A program made the position numbers and the translations under genes. Shown piece after piece: positions 56,395 to 64,000 of a DNA stretch of 64,000 nucleotides. Position 1 is the first letter of the stretch. Each line of letters opens with the position of its first letter. Under the pieces are notes generated by a model that saw only the letters and a program-made list of their open reading frames with translations, made no database searches and had not been told where the DNA came from. Source of the stretch: Pantoea latae (GTDB taxonomy: Bacteria > Pseudomonadota > Gammaproteobacteria > Enterobacterales > Enterobacteriaceae); NCBI RefSeq assembly GCF_002077695.1, contig NZ_MWUE01000011.1:62001-126000 (forward strand), given 5' to 3'.

Positions 56395-56575
56395 TGTTGA
56401 GAATAACCTTATGGGTGGGCATGAAGATGCGCAGGCGGAATGGATACGTCAACAAAGTATTGATATGGCAACTTGTTCTGACAATCCGAGTGGAGCTGCA
56501 TGTCAGAAAGCAATGAATGAACGCAATGCCGTTGGGCTGGCGCTGGCTACAGGTAGTGTTGCCCTGGCACGCTGA
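56381..56575 (+). pseudogene. Third orphan CdiA-CT start (VENN module), truncated
   Basis: In frame VAGIGVENNLMGG, then a polar helical part with two Cys (DMATCSDNPSGAACQKAMNE) and NAVGLALATGSVALA, a sequence typical of the entry domain that follows VENN in CdiA proteins. It stops at 56575 where it runs into a copy of the pretoxin region. The variable toxin domain is absent, so it is a displaced fragment. Confidence 0.75.
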
Positions 56576-56703
56576 ATCCGACCGCCGATGAAACAGGGAA
56601 GCAGGCTTTTGGCAAGGCATTGAAGCCGTTCGTCACCGGCAGTTCGTTGCAGCAGGGACTTCAGCGGGCGACGGCGGCAACACAGGGCCTGGCTAGTAGA
56701 TAA
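56566..56703 (+). repeat. Duplicated pretoxin fragment of tpsA
   Basis: About 130 nt (GTLNPTADETGKQAFGKAL...) about 90 percent identical by eye to 54421-54550 within tpsA (GTLNPTADEIAKQAFDTAM...). It ends at TAA 56701. It shows recombination between an orphan module and the tpsA 3' end. About 83 nt of unassigned sequence follow before the sapB stop. Confidence 0.85.
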
Positions 56704-56786
56704 CACCCACAACCTCACCAACAACATCCCGCCACACGGGCAACAACCCATGCAGTCGGGACGGTTGCATCTTACGTCTCCGGTAA

Positions 56787-57752
56787 CTACCGCAGCGCAT
56801 ACCACTCTTTATGCTTCAGCGGATTCATCGCCGCGCCGACGATATCAGAAATCACATTCACCAGGATCACCAGCCCGCCAATCACCATTACGCCGGCGGA
56901 AATCGCTGCGTAATCCTGCTGGCGGATCGCATTGATCAACCAGCGGCCCAGGCCGGGCCAGTTGAACACCACCTCAGTAATCATCGCCAGCGTCAGCATG
57001 GTAGAAAACTGCAGCCCTAAACGCGGGATTACCGGCGGCAGCGCATTGTGCAGCACGTGGCGACGGATCACGGTAAAGCGCGACAGCCCGCGCGTCGCGG
57101 CTGCTTTCACGTAGTTTTTATCCATCACCTCGCTGGTGCTGGCGCGCAGCAGGCGGATCACTTCAGTGGCGGGCGCGACCGCCAGCACAATCACCGGCAG
57201 GATCATATGCGTCAGCACGCTGACCAGCATCTCGTGACGCCACGGCGAAGGGCTGAGCCAGGCGTCCACCAGCGCGAGGCCGGTAATATTCTGTACCGGA
57301 TAGAGCAGGTCAAAGCGGCCGGATACCGGCAGCCAGCCGAGCGTCAGCGAGAAAAACAGCGTGAACAGCAGCGCCAGCCAGAACACCGGCATGGAGAAGC
57401 CGAGCAACGCCAGTGCGCTAATCAGTTTGTCCTGCCATTTATTACGCATCACGCCCGCGCAGATGCCGAGCGGAATGCCGGTCAGCAGCGCCAGCACAAA
57501 AGAGAGCACGCAAAGTTCCAGCGTGGCCGGAAAGACTTCGCGCAGTTGCAGCCCAATCTCCTGGCCGTTGGTGCTGGAGACGCCAAAATCAAACTGCAGC
57601 ATGCCGCTGAACCAGAACCACCAGGCATCGAACAGCGAGGCGCCTTCCAGCGGCGCGTTGGGCGTGAAATAGCTCAGGCTAAAGCCCACCAGCGACAGCA
57701 GGAACAGGGTAATGACCAGCAATAACAGACGACGCAACATATAGATGATCAC
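56787..57752 (-). CDS. sapB: Sap peptide ABC transporter permease SapB
   Basis: A 321-residue permease, identical in length to E. coli SapB and ending HKEWYALR as it does. The EAA-type loop is [28 protein letters not shown]. It starts at GTG 57752 directly after the sapA stop. Its stop is intact, but the expected partner sapC is 39.5 kb away, with CDI debris beginning 83 nt past the stop. Confidence 0.95.
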   Translation of the reverse strand: MIIYMLRRLLLLVITLFLLSLVGFSLSYFTPNAPLEGASLFDAWWFWFSGMLQFDFGVSSTNGQEIGLQLREVFPATLELCVLSFVLALLTGIPLGICAGVMRNKWQDKLISALALLGFSMPVFWLALLFTLFFSLTLGWLPVSGRFDLLYPVQNITGLALVDAWLSPSPWRHEMLVSVLTHMILPVIVLAVAPATEVIRLLRASTSEVMDKNYVKAAATRGLSRFTVIRRHVLHNALPPVIPRLGLQFSTMLTLAMITEVVFNWPGLGRWLINAIRQQDYAAISAGVMVIGGLVILVNVISDIVGAAMNPLKHKEWYALR

Positions 57753-59375
57753 TTACGGCTCCTCGCGCTCATCACGGTAGACCCCGGCAAAAGAGGCGTT
57801 GCCGAAGGGACTCAATACCAGGCCTTTAATATCGTGGCGATAGGCCTGCAGCCGCAGCGAAGAGGCGAGCGGCAGCACCGGCAAATCGCGCGCCAGCATC
57901 TGCTGCGCCAGATGATAGTTCTCAATACGGCCCGCCAGCTGCTGCGACAGCAGCGCTTTCTGCAGCGCCTCATCAAAGCCGGGCGAACACCAGTGCGCAT
58001 AGTTGGTCTGCGAGCGGATCGCCGCGCAGCTCAACAGCGGCCGGAAAAAACTGTCGGGATCGTTGCTGTCGGTGGCCCAGCCGGTGAGGGTCAGATCGTG
58101 GTTCATCGCCATTAGCTGCGCCTCCTGAAAACGACCCTCGACCGGCGCGATGCTGACCTGCACGCCCACCTGCGCCAGATCCGCCTGCAATAGCTCCGCC
58201 GTTTTCAGCGGGCTGGGGTTCCACGCCTGCGAGGCGGACGGCACCACCAGACGCAGATGGAGATCGGTCACGCCCAGCGACTCCAGCATCGCGCGCGCTT
58301 TTTTCGGGTCATATTCGGTGACGCGCGCTTCGCTATCGTATGCCCAGGAGGCGCGCGGCAGCACCGAGGCGGCGGTTTCCGCCGTGCCGTAATAGATGGA
58401 CTCCATCAGGCGTTCGTTATTGATCGCCAGCGCCAGCGCGTGGCGCACTTCGGGACGATCGAGCGGCGGTTTGCGGGTGTTGAACGCCAGATAGGCGATA
58501 TTCATCCCTGGACGCAGCGTCATGCGCAGGCGGGGATCGTCGCGCAGAATAGAGATCTGGCTGGCGGCGGGATAGGCCAGCACGTCGCATTCGCCCGTCA
58601 GTAGTTTGGACAAGCGGCCCGTGCCGCCTGCGCCCATATCGATAACCGCCTGCTGCAGGCGCGGCACGCCTTTCCAGTAGGCAGGATTGCGCGCCAGCCG
58701 AATGTACTGTCCGGCACGATATTCGCTTAGCTGATAGGGACCGGTGCCGACCGGCTGGCGATCCATCTCTTCCTGACGGCCGCTGCGGGTCAGCTGATCG
58801 GCATACTCTGCCGAGAGCACCGGCGCGTAATGGGTCGCCAGATGCCAGAGGAATGAGGCGTCCGGGCTGTTAAGCCGGATCTCTACGGTATTGCTGTCGA
58901 GCTTTTTAACGCTCTGCACCGAATCGGAAAACTGCAGACTGTCGAAGTAGGGGTAGCTGCCGCCGTTAACGTTGTGCCACGGATGATGGCGATCAAACAT
59001 ACGGGCAAAGCTAAACACCACGTCATCCGCGTTCATGGTGCGCGTGGGGGTAAACCACGCCGTGTGTTGAAACGCGACCTTGCTGCGCAGATGAAAACGG
59101 TAGGTCGCGCCGTTATCGCGCACTTCCCAGCTGGAGGCGAGATCGGGCACCAGGCGATAGGTATAGGGATCGACATCCAGCAGGCGGTCATACAGCTGTG
59201 CGGCAAGGGTATCGACCGCAAGGCCGCTACTCGCCATCTGCGGGTTAAAGGTGTTTAGCGTGCCGTTGACGCAGTAGACAAAGCCGCTGTGGCGGATATC
59301 GCGGCTCTCTTCTGACCAGGCAGAAGCGCTGATTACGCTGAGGAGCAGCATCAGCGACAGGATTAGTTTTGGCAT
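57753..59375 (-). CDS. sapA: Sap periplasmic peptide-binding protein SapA
   Basis: A 540-residue solute-binding protein of the Opp/Dpp family (SBP family 5). Signal peptide MPKLILSLMLLLSVISASAW at the start, then SGFVYCVNGTLNTFNPQ, TYRLVPDLASSWEV and RPLLSCAAIRSQTNYAHWC (disulfide-type Cys). Start at 59375 chosen because upstream in-frame codons are non-homologous and lie in the promoter region. SapA binds antimicrobial peptides and haem in relatives. It is the first gene of sapAB. The promoter lies in 59376-59620. Confidence 0.95.
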   Translation of the reverse strand: MPKLILSLMLLLSVISASAWSEESRDIRHSGFVYCVNGTLNTFNPQMASSGLAVDTLAAQLYDRLLDVDPYTYRLVPDLASSWEVRDNGATYRFHLRSKVAFQHTAWFTPTRTMNADDVVFSFARMFDRHHPWHNVNGGSYPYFDSLQFSDSVQSVKKLDSNTVEIRLNSPDASFLWHLATHYAPVLSAEYADQLTRSGRQEEMDRQPVGTGPYQLSEYRAGQYIRLARNPAYWKGVPRLQQAVIDMGAGGTGRLSKLLTGECDVLAYPAASQISILRDDPRLRMTLRPGMNIAYLAFNTRKPPLDRPEVRHALALAINNERLMESIYYGTAETAASVLPRASWAYDSEARVTEYDPKKARAMLESLGVTDLHLRLVVPSASQAWNPSPLKTAELLQADLAQVGVQVSIAPVEGRFQEAQLMAMNHDLTLTGWATDSNDPDSFFRPLLSCAAIRSQTNYAHWCSPGFDEALQKALLSQQLAGRIENYHLAQQMLARDLPVLPLASSLRLQAYRHDIKGLVLSPFGNASFAGVYRDEREEP

Positions 59376-59664
59376 AGAACTCAACGGTGTTCGGGCAATA
59401 GGCTGAGTGTATCGCAAAGGCAGCGATGTCCCAAAATATGTGGGCGCGGCTGGGGTGAATTTGGCCAGAGAGCAGGCTAAAGACACACTCTGTTTATGGT
59501 AATGAGAAAAATTCTCAATTAGAGCTTTACAAGTGAGAACAAGAATGATTATTATTTCATTGCGCTTCGACGGTGGCTCTACCGAAGAAGAGCACGACAT
59601 TGCTCACATTGCTTCCAGTATTGTTGCCCGCGTATGCGGGCTTTTTTTGCCCATCCTGTTTTCC
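59376..59664. other. sapA upstream region with an opposite-strand terminator
   Basis: This spacer must contain the sapA promoter (leftward). It also contains a strong plus-strand terminator: GCCCGC-GTAT-GCGGGC (59626-59641) followed by seven T. No plus-strand gene precedes it except a possible short frame from 59545 (MIIISLRFDGGSTEEEHD...), which runs on into the repeats. Either a small RNA or tiny gene ends here, or it is a relic. Confidence 0.45.
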
Positions 59665-60110
59665 CGTCATCTTTTGCGCTGCAGCGGCGTTGGCTGCGCT
59701 CGGCTACCCCGGTCACATACTGATGTATGCTCCCGGGGATATCCTCGCTTGCCGCCTTGCTTCAGCCCAAAAGCTATAGGGAAAACGGGCTAGCCGTCAT
59801 CTTTTGCGCTGCTGCTGCGTTGGCTGCGCTCGGCTACCCCAGTCACATACTGATGTATGCTCCCGGGGATATCCTCGCTTGCCGCCTTGCTTCAGCACAA
59901 AAGCTATAGGGAAAACGAGCTAGCCGTCATCTTTTGCGCTGCCGCCGCGTTGGCTGCGCTCGGCTACCCCGATCACATACTGATGTATGTTCCCAGGGAT
60001 ATCCTCGCTTGCCGCCTTGCTTCAGCCCAAAAGCTATAGGGAAAACGAGCTAGCCGTCATCTTTTGCGCTGCAGCGGCGTTGGCTGCACTCGGCTACCCC
60101 GGTCACGTCA
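59665..60110. repeat. Tandem ERIC-like repeat array
   Basis: Three full units with an exact 130-bp period (starting 59665, 59795, 59925) and a partial fourth (60055-60110). Each contains GGTCACATACTGATGTATGC and CTCCCGGGGATATCC, close to the two arms of the ERIC consensus (the ERIC1R and ERIC2 primer regions) in an imperfect palindrome. Units differ by a few bases. Intact tandem ERICs are uncommon. They fill the space between sapA and pspF. Confidence 0.8.
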
Positions 60111-60114
60111 AAAA

Positions 60115-61110
60115 TTAACCCTCGTCGCGCGCCTGTATCCCGTGCTTCTTCATCATCGCCCGCAGCTGGTGGTAGGTCACGCCCAGCAGATCGGCGGCGC
60201 GGCGCTGATTATATTTCGCCTGAGCCAGGCTGGCTTCCACCAGCGCGCGCTCCTGCTGGTTCTGCCAGAGTCGCAGGTCGAGCGGCAACGCGGGCAGGGC
60301 GTCAGCCGTTTCTTCCGGCGCTGTCGCCAGCTGCGCACGTGGCGCAAAGGGATTAATGATAATGCGGTCAAGCGGCGCTTCGCTGCTGTGATGGCGATAA
60401 ACCGAACGCTCCACCACGTTCTTCAGCTCGCGCACGTTGCCTGGCCACTGATACGCCAGCAGCGTCTGCTGCGCCTCGGGCGTAAAGCCCGGAAATAGCG
60501 GCAGCCCCAGCTCGCGGCACATCTGAATGGCGAAGTGCTCTGCCATCACCAGAATATCGCTGCGGCGCTCGCGCAGCGGCGGAAGCTGCACCACATCGAA
60601 GGCGAGACGATCAAGCAGGTCGGCGCGAAATTTTCCCGCTGCCGCCAGCGCGGGCAGATCCTCGTTGGTGGCGCACACCAGCCGCACGTTAACCTGCAAG
60701 GCGTGATTGCCGCCGACGCGCTCCAGCTGGCCATACTCAATCACGCGCAGCAATTTCTCCTGCACCAGCATCGGCGCGGTCGCCAGCTCGTCGAGAAATA
60801 GCGTGCCGCCATCGGCGCGCTCGAAGCGGCCCAGATGACGCTTCTGCGCGCCGGTAAAGGCGCCCGCCTCATGGCCGAACAGCTCGGAGTCGAGCAGGTT
60901 CTCATTGAGGGCGGCGCAGTTAAGCGAGATAAACGGGCCCTGCCAGCGGTCGGAAAGATAATGCAGACGGCTGGCGATCAGCTCTTTGCCGGTGCCGCGC
61001 TCGCCTACCACCAGTACAGGCTTCTCAAGCGGCGCCAGCATCGACACCTGCTCAAGTACTTCTAAAAAGTTGTTGGATTCACCCAACAGATTATCGTTGA
61101 TGCCAGCCAT
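60115..61110 (-). CDS. pspF: PspF, sigma-54 activator of the phage-shock operon
   Basis: A 331-residue enhancer-binding protein consisting of only an AAA+ domain (Walker A GERGTGKE, GAFTGA, LFLDELATAP) and a C-terminal Fis-type HTH, without a sensory domain, as in E. coli PspF. PspA inhibits it directly. Start MAGINDNLLG at 61110. It is divergent from pspA. Confidence 0.96.
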   Translation of the reverse strand: MAGINDNLLGESNNFLEVLEQVSMLAPLEKPVLVVGERGTGKELIASRLHYLSDRWQGPFISLNCAALNENLLDSELFGHEAGAFTGAQKRHLGRFERADGGTLFLDELATAPMLVQEKLLRVIEYGQLERVGGNHALQVNVRLVCATNEDLPALAAAGKFRADLLDRLAFDVVQLPPLRERRSDILVMAEHFAIQMCRELGLPLFPGFTPEAQQTLLAYQWPGNVRELKNVVERSVYRHHSSEAPLDRIIINPFAPRAQLATAPEETADALPALPLDLRLWQNQQERALVEASLAQAKYNQRRAADLLGVTYHQLRAMMKKHGIQARDEG

Positions 61111-61207
61111 GATGAAATTCACCATCTCTTAATCAATTTCACTACCTTACGCGAGGCGCGCTGCGCTGTAAAATATAAATATTGTTTATAATCAATAAAA
61201 TAAAAAC

Positions 61208-61222
61208 TGGCACGCCTTTTGA
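61208..61222 (+). promoter_or_regulatory. Sigma-54 promoter of pspABCD
   Basis: TGGCACGCCTTTTGA keeps the -24 GG (61209-61210) and a -12 G (61221) with a 10-bp gap, as in the E. coli pspA promoter, which also lacks the C. AT-rich DNA with an IHF-like ATCAATAAAATAA word lies just upstream. Confidence 0.75.
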
Positions 61223-61273
61223 ATATACCAATCAGCGCATGGCGCACCAACATAATCAAAGAGGAACATCATT

Positions 61274-61939
61274 ATGGGTATTTTTTCTCGTTTCGCCGAC
61301 ATCGTTAACGCCAACATCAATTCTCTGCTGGAGCGTGCGGAAGATCCGCAGAAACTGGTACGCCTGATGATTCAGGAGATGGAAGACACGCTGATTGAAG
61401 TGCGCTCGACCTCGGCGCGCGCGCTGGCAGAGAAAAAACAGCTGAATCGCCGTATTGAACAGGCGGAAATACAGCAGGCCGAATGGCAGGAAAAAGCGGA
61501 GCTGGCGCTGCGCAAAGAAAAAGATGACCTGGCGCGTGCGGCGCTGATTGAAAAACAGAAGCTCACTGACCTGATCGCCTCGCTGCAGCAGGAAGTGGTT
61601 CACGTCGAAGAGACGCTGGAGCGCATGAAGGGCGAAATCGGCGAGCTGGAGAAAAAGCTGAGCGAAACCCGCGCTCGTCAACAGGCGCTGACCCTGCGTC
61701 ATCAGGCGGCCTCTACTTCGCGCGACGCACGTCGTCAGCTCGACAGCGGCAAGCTGGATGAGGCGATGGCGCGCTTTGAATCTTTCGAACGTCGCATCGA
61801 CCATATGGAAGCAGAAGCGGAAAGCCAGCGTTTCGGCAAGTCAAAATCGCTGGACGCGCAGTTCGCCGATCTGCAGGCCGATGACGAAATCAGCCAGCAG
61901 CTGGAAGCGCTGAAAGCCAAAATGAACCGTAGCGAATAA
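61274..61939 (+). CDS. pspA: PspA, phage-shock protein A
   Basis: A 221-residue ESCRT-III/PspA/Vipp1 coiled-coil protein. The N-terminal amphipathic helix ([20 protein letters not shown]) binds membranes, and long helices follow with [18 protein letters not shown]. It inhibits PspF at rest and, when the inner membrane is stressed, oligomerises on it. AGAGGAAC ribosome site. First gene of the operon. Confidence 0.97.
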   Translation: MGIFSRFADIVNANINSLLERAEDPQKLVRLMIQEMEDTLIEVRSTSARALAEKKQLNRRIEQAEIQQAEWQEKAELALRKEKDDLARAALIEKQKLTDLIASLQQEVVHVEETLERMKGEIGELEKKLSETRARQQALTLRHQAASTSRDARRQLDSGKLDEAMARFESFERRIDHMEAEAESQRFGKSKSLDAQFADLQADDEISQQLEALKAKMNRSE

Positions 61940-61976
61940 TGATTATTTGCACTGCGAAACTGATTAAGGAGAGTCA

Positions 61977-62201
61977 ATGAGCGCACTTTTTCTCGCTATA
62001 CCGCTGACCATTTTCGTGCTGTTCGTGGCGCCGATCTGGTTATGGCTGCACTACAGCAATCGCCGCAGCGGCAACGACCTGTCGGCAGGCGATCTTCAGC
62101 GCCTGCAGCAGCTGACGCAGGAGGCGGAACGTATGCGCGATCGCATCCATGCGCTGGAGTCGATTCTGGATGCCGAGCATCCCAACTGGAGGCAGCCATG
62201 A
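61977..62201 (+). CDS. pspB: PspB, phage-shock protein B
   Basis: A 74-residue protein with one N-terminal TM helix (about 4-24) and a cytoplasmic leucine-zipper-like helix (LQRLQQLTQEAERMRDRIHALE). With PspC it senses membrane stress and recruits PspA. Its stop overlaps the pspC ATG by 4 nt. Confidence 0.95.
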   Translation: MSALFLAIPLTIFVLFVAPIWLWLHYSNRRSGNDLSAGDLQRLQQLTQEAERMRDRIHALESILDAEHPNWRQP

Positions 62202-62545
62202 TCAAACGCAAGCTGTGGCGTAAGCCGGAAGAAGGGAAGCTGATGGGCGTCTGCGCCGGCGTGGCGGAGTATCTCGATATCCCGGTGCGTCTGCTGCGCG
62301 TGATTGTGGTGCTGTCGCTGTTTTTCGGCCTGTTCGCCATCACCGTCAGCGCCTACTTTATTCTGGGCTATCTGCTCGACCCAAAACCGGCGGATGCCGC
62401 AGAGGCGCCCGGCACGCCGAGCGCCGGCGAGCTGCTGGACCGGCTGGAAAGCGCGCTGCGACGCGATGAGTACAGCGTGCGCGACATAGAGCGCTACGTG
62501 ACGTCTGAAACCTTCAGCGTGCGCAGCCGCTTTCGCCAGCTCTGA
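62198..62545 (+). CDS. pspC: PspC, phage-shock protein C
   Basis: A 115-residue protein with the PspC domain (GVCAGVAEYLDIPVRLLRV), one or two TM helices, and an acidic C-terminal region ending FSVRSRFRQL, identical to the E. coli end. Start at 62198 from the ATGA overlap with pspB. A longer upstream frame is a shadow of pspB. Confidence 0.95.
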   Translation: MIKRKLWRKPEEGKLMGVCAGVAEYLDIPVRLLRVIVVLSLFFGLFAITVSAYFILGYLLDPKPADAAEAPGTPSAGELLDRLESALRRDEYSVRDIERYVTSETFSVRSRFRQL

Positions 62546-62600
62546 TGTTTCCTGACGGAACCGAACCGGTTCCGTTATCCTGCTCAACCGGAGGTTTACT

Positions 62601-62846
62601 TTGTCATATTCACGCACGTCCTCTTTTCGCCGCCGCGCGACCCCCGCGTTGAAGTCGGTCGGGAAATTCATCATTATCAATGCCGTGAGTTACGGGCCTG
62701 CCGGACTGACCGGCTGGGCGGTAAAATCGGTTGCGCGTCGTCCTCTGCGCATTCTGCTTTCCCTGGCGCTGGAGCCGTTGCTGCAGCGCGTGATGAAGCG
62801 GGCGACGGCGCGCTTCATCAGGGAAAAAGATGATAAACAAGTCTGA
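62601..62846 (+). CDS. pspD: PspD, phage-shock protein D
   Basis: An 81-residue protein aligning with E. coli PspD (SYGPAGLTGWAVKSVARRPL; ALEPLLQRVMKRA). It starts at TTG 62601 with CCGGAGG six bases upstream; no ATG or GTG is closer. Basic peripheral membrane protein of the Psp system. It overlaps ycjX by 17 nt. Confidence 0.9.
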   Translation: MSYSRTSSFRRRATPALKSVGKFIIINAVSYGPAGLTGWAVKSVARRPLRILLSLALEPLLQRVMKRATARFIREKDDKQV

Positions 62847-64000
62847 ACTACTCTCATTGCTCAACCGCGGCGCGGATCGTCATCTGCGCCTGGCGGTCAC
62901 CGGCCTGAGCCGCAGCGGGAAAACCGCTTTTATTACCTCTTTAGTTAACCAGCTGCTTAACGTGCACAGCGGCGCACGCCTGCCGCTCTTTTCCGTGGTG
63001 CGCGACGAGCGTCTGCTGGGCGTCAAGCGCATTCCACAGCGCGACATGGGCACGGCACGCTTTACCTACGATGAAGGGCTGGCGCAGCTCTACGGCACGC
63101 CGCCCGCCTGGCCGACCCCGACGCGCGGCGTCAGCGAAATGCGGCTGGCGCTGCGCTATCGCTCGCAGGATTCGCTGCTGCGTCACTTCAAAGAGAGCGC
63201 AACGCTCTATCTGGAAATCGTCGACTATCCCGGTGAGTGGCTGCTCGACCTGCCGATGCTGGCGCAGGAGTATCTTGACTGGTCACGGCAGATGGTGGGG
63301 CTACTGCAGGGCGATCGCGCGCAGTGGGCGCAGCCCTGGCGCGAACTGTGCGCGTCGCTGGATCCATTTGCGCCCGCCGATGAGAACCGGCTGGCCGCGA
63401 TCGCCGCCGCCTGGACCGACTATCTGCACCAGTGCAAAACCGAAGGGCTGCACTTTATCCAGCCGGGCCGCTTTGTGCTGCCGGGCGAGATGGCGGGCGC
63501 GCCCGCGCTGCAGTTCTTTCCCTGGCCACTGGCGGACGAAGCGGAACGCGGCAAGCTGGCGCAGGCCGATAAAGGCAGCAATTTTGCCATGCTGCAGCAG
63601 CGCTTTCGCTACTACTGCCAGCACGTGGTGAAGGATTTCTACCGCAACCATTTCCTGCGCTTCGACCGTCAGATCGTGCTGGTAGACTGCCTGCAGCCGC
63701 TTAACAGCGGCCCGCAGGCGTTTAACGACATGCGGCTGGCGCTGACCCAGCTGATGCAGAGCTTTCATTACGGACAGCGTACCCTGTTCCGCCGGCTGTT
63801 TGCGCCGGTCATCGACAAGCTCTTGTTCGCCGCCACCAAAGCGGACCATATCACCGCCGATCAGCACGCCAATATGGTGTCGCTGCTGCAGCAGCTGGTG
63901 CAGGACGCCTGGCAAAACGCGGCGTTCGAAGGCATCAGCATGGAGTGTATCGGGCTGGCGTCGGTACAGGCCACCCAGAGCGGGCTGGTGGATCATCGCG
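62830..64000 (+). CDS. ycjX: YcjX, Psp-associated P-loop protein, 3' end cut by window
   Basis: Open from the ATG at 62830 (overlapping the pspD end) to the window edge, 390 residues without a stop. The DUF463 ATPase/GTPase family mark is the P-loop GLSRSGKTAF near residue 24, followed by RDERLLGVKRIPQRDMG, LYLEIVDYPGEWLLDLPML and IVLVDCLQPLNSG. In E. coli ycjX-ycjF-tyrR follow pspE and are co-induced with the Psp response. Here no pspE precedes it. Confidence 0.93.
   Translation, partial: MINKSELLSLLNRGADRHLRLAVTGLSRSGKTAFITSLVNQLLNVHSGARLPLFSVVRDERLLGVKRIPQRDMGTARFTYDEGLAQLYGTPPAWPTPTRGVSEMRLALRYRSQDSLLRHFKESATLYLEIVDYPGEWLLDLPMLAQEYLDWSRQMVGLLQGDRAQWAQPWRELCASLDPFAPADENRLAAIAAAWTDYLHQCKTEGLHFIQPGRFVLPGEMAGAPALQFFPWPLADEAERGKLAQADKGSNFAMLQQRFRYYCQHVVKDFYRNHFLRFDRQIVLVDCLQPLNSGPQAFNDMRLALTQLMQSFHYGQRTLFRRLFAPVIDKLLFAATKADHITADQHANMVSLLQQLVQDAWQNAAFEGISMECIGLASVQATQSGLVDHR

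Noticed and set aside
17237..56786. Integrative element or prophage
   Set aside because: No integrase, transposase, conjugation or phage genes, no tRNA target and no flanking direct repeats seen, so a mobile element is not called despite the island-like position.
59533..60039. Repeated 60-86 codon frames in the sapA-pspF gap
   Set aside because: They are produced by the tandem ERIC-like units, not genes.
59665..60110. CRISPR array
   Set aside because: Units are 130 bp, nearly identical throughout and without variable spacers, and no cas gene is near.

Overview
The window reads as chromosome of an enterobacterium, most likely Erwiniaceae (Pantoea/Mixta/Erwinia-like). This rests on high-GC coding sequence, proteins that align from memory almost end to end with E. 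coli RNase II, FabI, SapABCDF, ArnABCDTEF, NorRVW and PspABCDF, and the E. coli-type backbone order pdeR - rnb - yciW - fabI - sapFDCBA - pspF/pspABCD - ycjX. No database search was possible, so genus is an inference.

Layout. 1-17236 is backbone with local additions: pdeR (cut by the left edge), a cstA-ybdD carbon-starvation pair, rnb, a ydeP-type molybdopterin oxidoreductase, a PTS EIICB permease, two small unannotated-type genes (an acidic hydrophilic protein and a 56-residue lipoprotein), a LysR regulator, yciW, fabI, then sapF, sapD and sapC. The sap operon then stops. sapB and sapA reappear at 56787-59375 on the same strand, so about 39.5 kb separates sapB from sapC. Further right come a tandem ERIC-like array, pspF divergent from pspABCD, and ycjX (cut by the right edge).

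The 39.5 kb block carries, in order: a cupin protein, a diguanylate cyclase and two chemoreceptors with a small HTH protein and a DUF3606 protein; the complete arnBCADTEF lipid A L-Ara4N operon behind a good PmrA box; a small CxxC protein and an MFS permease; a nitric-oxide cluster; a hydrolase, an Old Yellow Enzyme and a LysR regulator; and a two-partner (TpsB/TpsA) contact-dependent inhibition locus whose 3' end is an array of decayed toxin/immunity modules abutting sapB.

Most interesting points. (1) The sap operon is physically split. (2) NorR appears to control two promoters. Upstream of norVW, and again between norR and a three-gene operon of two unrecognised small proteins plus a YeaR-like DUF1971 protein, there are three GT-N7-AC NorR half-site pairs with nearly identical spacing (18/24 and 19/25 bp), followed 53-54 bp later by a perfect GG-N10-GC sigma-54 promoter. 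A terminator separates the two units. This looks like a duplicated NO-responsive switch driving an uncharacterised operon. (3) The CDI locus has a 2-TM immunity gene whose stop codon lies inside a second VENN-coding sequence, a paralogous second immunity gene, and a third VENN module fused to a copied piece of the pretoxin region. (4) Smaller oddities are a Tyr-to-Ser change next to the catalytic Arg of RNase II, a LysR gene with no ATG/GTG/TTG start, and three-plus tandem ERIC-like units.
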